From Phialocephala subalpina (lineage: Eukaryota > Ascomycota > Leotiomycetes > Helotiales > Mollisiaceae): DNA of 64,000 bases. A model generated the notes under the pieces. That model had not been told where the DNA came from. It searched no databases and worked only from the letters and a program-made list of their open reading frames with translations. The DNA is taken from the NCBI GenBank assembly GCA_900073065.1, contig FJOG01000003.1, positions 2,234,133 to 2,298,132 of the forward strand. The letters run 5' to 3'. This document shows, in pieces, positions 61,694 through 64,000 of the stretch; positions within the stretch are counted from its first letter, which is position 1, and each line of letters begins with the position of its first letter. A program made the position numbers and the translations under genes.

Positions 61694-62838
61694 ATGGCAG
61701 ACACTGTAAGTTTTCCCAGTCTTTCACCCCACCTGATTCACCTTCAAGAATCCAAAATTGTAACACCACATCACAGGAAATCCCACACGAACGAAAACCG
61801 CGCAAGTCGGTAGCTTTCAGCGAAGGAACCACAATTGTCGACGAGAACGGTGCAGTCACAATGAAGGAAGACGGTCACGACGATACAAAAGACACGGCGC
61901 AGTCGCACTCACCAAGTACGCCGCCACTGTCACAGGCTTTGGGGGATTTTACTGATCCGTTTAAAGGCCTTGATGATGGCGACAATGAGCCCACGAAGGA
62001 TGATGATGATGTGGCCAATATGCTGAAGGGCATGAAGAAGAAGAAGACCAAGAAGCCCAAGGCGGATGAGGTAGAGGCAGAGGGTGGCGAGGCACCAGCT
62101 GATGATTTGGACCTCTCATCGATGAAGAAGAAGAAGAAGAGCAAGAAGCCCAAGGAAGGTACCGAGGACGAATTCGCCGCCAAGCTTGCTGCGCTCGATA
62201 TCGAGGGCAAGGAGGGTGAGGCAGAGCCAGCTGAACCAGCGGAGAAGAAGCCTATCGATACTGGTGATATGGAGAAGGGAACTGGTATCTGGCAACACGA
62301 CTCCGAAGTCAAGATCCCGTACGATCTCCTCCTTACCCGATTCTTCACACTCCTCGCACAAAAGAACCCAGACCATGCCTCCAGCGGCTCAAGAAGTTAT
62401 AAAATCCCACCTCCTCAATGTCTGCGTGAAGGAAACAAGAAGACTATCTTCGCCAACATTGCTGAGATCTGCAAGCGTATGAAGAGAACAGACGAGCATG
62501 TTACTTCGTACCTGTTTGCGGAGTTGGGTACGAGCGGTTCAGTCGATGGTAGCAGACGTCTGGTCATCAAGGGTCGATTCCAACAGAAGCAGATTGAGAA
62601 CGTCTTGAGGAGATATATCAGTAAGTACATTGGATTCCGCTTAACAGTTTGTTCTAACGGTATATTAGTGGAATATGTCACCTGCAAAACATGCCGATCC
62701 CCAGATACCGAACTCAACAAGGGAGAGAACAGATTGTACTTTATCACTTGCAACTCATGTGGATCTCGAAGATCTGTTACTGCTATCAAGACTGGTTTCT
62801 CTGCCCAAGTCGGCAAGAGACGCAGACAACAAGGTTAG
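61694..62838 (+). CDS. SUI3: Translation initiation factor eIF2 subunit beta
   Basis: Exons 61694-61705 (12 nt: MADT), 61777-62620 and 62669-62838 encode 341 residues. Lysine blocks KKKKTKKPK and [10 protein letters not shown] in the N-terminal third are the known docking sites for eIF5 and eIF2B. The conserved core follows ([60 protein letters not shown]). The C-terminal C2-C2 zinc finger is [11 protein letters not shown]...CNSCGSRR. eIF2 delivers initiator Met-tRNA to the 40S subunit. The second intron splits the Met codon of YI|MEYVTC. No residue loss is seen. Confidence 0.97.
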
Positions 62839-63672
62839 AGGGCTTTGGACTTGTATTTGGTGGAATGGGTTCATTGGAAATCTTCCGTTTCGAATCTCCC
62901 ACGAGATATCGAACATGCATAACCTTAATGAGCATTGCTTTGGGCAACTGGGAGGATTGGAGTGGTGCATCTGATGGTCTAACAAAAGACGTACATAGAT
63001 CTGCCACAGTATTTCGGAAAAATTGAGAGATTTGTGAACCAGCATCTATTTTCCCAGAACAGAGGCTGAATTACAGTCAATTGTGATACCAACCCCAGGA
63101 TGCCAAATAAAATGACCGCTTCTATTCGGATTCTACCCATCAGAATTGGCATCCAAACGAGTTACCCAATTTGCTCTGTGCACCGCGCCAAGTAGTCGTC
63201 CCGTAAGCGCCCGGCAGCAATTCCTCGCCTCCCATACCTCAAATTGAACAATCAAGGAAAAGCAGTCTCATAGGGCAAGTTAGAAAGCAGCCAAGTAGCC
63301 GCCCATTCGTGGGATAGAAATAGACACAAGCCCCACCGTATGTACGCTAAAGCAGCTTGTCCCCTCTGATGAGACCTCGTCGATGAGCTGGCTGATAGCT
63401 TCCATTTCTACTTTTCTCGTGAACTCGAGAGTTGAATTGCTTGCCATTGATACTTCCGCTGATTGATTTTTGCTTGTGATCACTGAGAGGATCTGCGAGA
63501 GCCAAGAGCTGAGGTGAGCTGTTCTCAAGTGCGGGGCAGACAAGGCTGCAGCTGAGCTGACATTCTGGAAGAAAAGCTGCTACACCTCCCTTCTGTCGAA
63601 CGAAGCTCTTCGTAGCTTGGATTCTTCCATTCAATCGTCGATATACCTTTTTGAAGTTTGGTAGCCCTCATA
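62839..63672. other. Intergenic, eIF2-beta 3' region to next promoter
   Basis: No gene is recognised. Frames on the minus strand at 63280-63634 lack motifs. Confidence 0.45.
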
Positions 63673-64000
63673 ATGTCGAACTATTACCCTCGTAAGTTCT
63701 GTAGCCTTGCAAGTATGCCGTCTGCTAACTTCCTGAAGCTCCTCCTGGCGCTGGAAATGGCAGTAAGTGCTATAATATAGTCGGTGATGTGGCAGGACTT
63801 ACTGGTCAATAGTGCCCCAGCAACAGCAACACTTCGCTCCCCCTCCATCATCACCTCCTCCAACTCAGACCACCCACAGCTACTACCCACCTCCTCCACA
63901 ACAAGGCACTCCACCTCAAGGCGGATCCTACCCTCCTCCCCCACCACAACCCACACCTCCCCAAGTCCAGCAACACTACCAAGCACCCCCACAACAGCAA
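63673..64000 (+). CDS. Proline/glutamine-rich protein, N-terminal fragment (3' end outside window)
   Basis: Exons 63673-63691 (19 nt), 63739-63762 (24 nt) and 63813 to the window edge join to MSNYYPPPPGAGNGMPQQQQ. This is followed by repeated PPP, QQG and YPPPP segments. Both introns are GTAAGT-type, 47 and 50 nt long. The visible part is low complexity, so no function can be assigned; the folded part presumably lies beyond the window. Confidence 0.75.

Overview
The window is nuclear DNA of a filamentous ascomycete (Pezizomycotina). Genes carry many short GT-AG introns with CTRAC-like branch sites. The protein set is fungal: SNF1, TAF8, RACK1/Cpc2, Som1, Cox9, U1-C, Erv25, Has1, Coq2, Nce102, Mim2 and eIF2-beta. 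It also encodes secreted cellulases with fungal CBM1 and AA9 lytic polysaccharide monooxygenases (LPMOs), which points to a plant-associated or saprotrophic lifestyle. A Leotiomycete is my guess from protein flavour only.

Layout. 1-9 kb: an isochorismatase-like hydrolase (cut by the window edge), a small gene with faint RecA resemblance, SOM1, TAF8, COX9 and the RACK1 gene, whose second intron hosts a U24/snR24-like C/D snoRNA. 9-15.8 kb: a decayed EF-hand NADPH oxidase, then small orphan genes. 15.8-17.1 kb: an HMCES/YedK-type abasic-site protein. 17.5-31.5 kb: a cellulose-degradation neighbourhood with a dead GH5 endoglucanase, an intact GH6-CBM1 cellobiohydrolase, a 4-exon AA9, an NCS1 nucleobase transporter and an 11-exon AA9. 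32-38.6 kb: SNF1 kinase, a conserved-looking orphan and glutamine synthetase. 38.6-44.5 kb: a gene-poor stretch with a frameshifted HET-domain gene and a SNF2-type helicase scrap. 44.8-64 kb: a dense housekeeping block with U1-C (containing a 6-nt microexon), ERV25, a truncated GFA relic, HAS1, a JmjC/zinc-finger chromatin protein, COQ2, NCE102, MIM2, eIF2-beta and the start of a proline/glutamine-rich protein.

The cellulases would act together outside the cell: GH6 releases cellobiose from chain ends, AA9 enzymes cleave crystalline cellulose oxidatively, and GH5 would have cut internally. The housekeeping genes serve mitochondria (SOM1, COX9, COQ2, MIM2), secretion (ERV25, NCE102), RNA and ribosome work (U1-C, HAS1, RACK1 with its snoRNA, eIF2-beta) and carbon/nitrogen metabolism (SNF1, glutamine synthetase).

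The most notable observations are the 6-nt microexon in the U1-C splicing-factor gene, the snoRNA in the RACK1 intron, the contrast of intact and dead cellulases, the broken Nox, HET, SNF2 and GFA genes, and a 24-bp perfect palindrome near 25.9 kb. All exon boundaries were read by eye from splice signals and frame continuity. No homology search was run.
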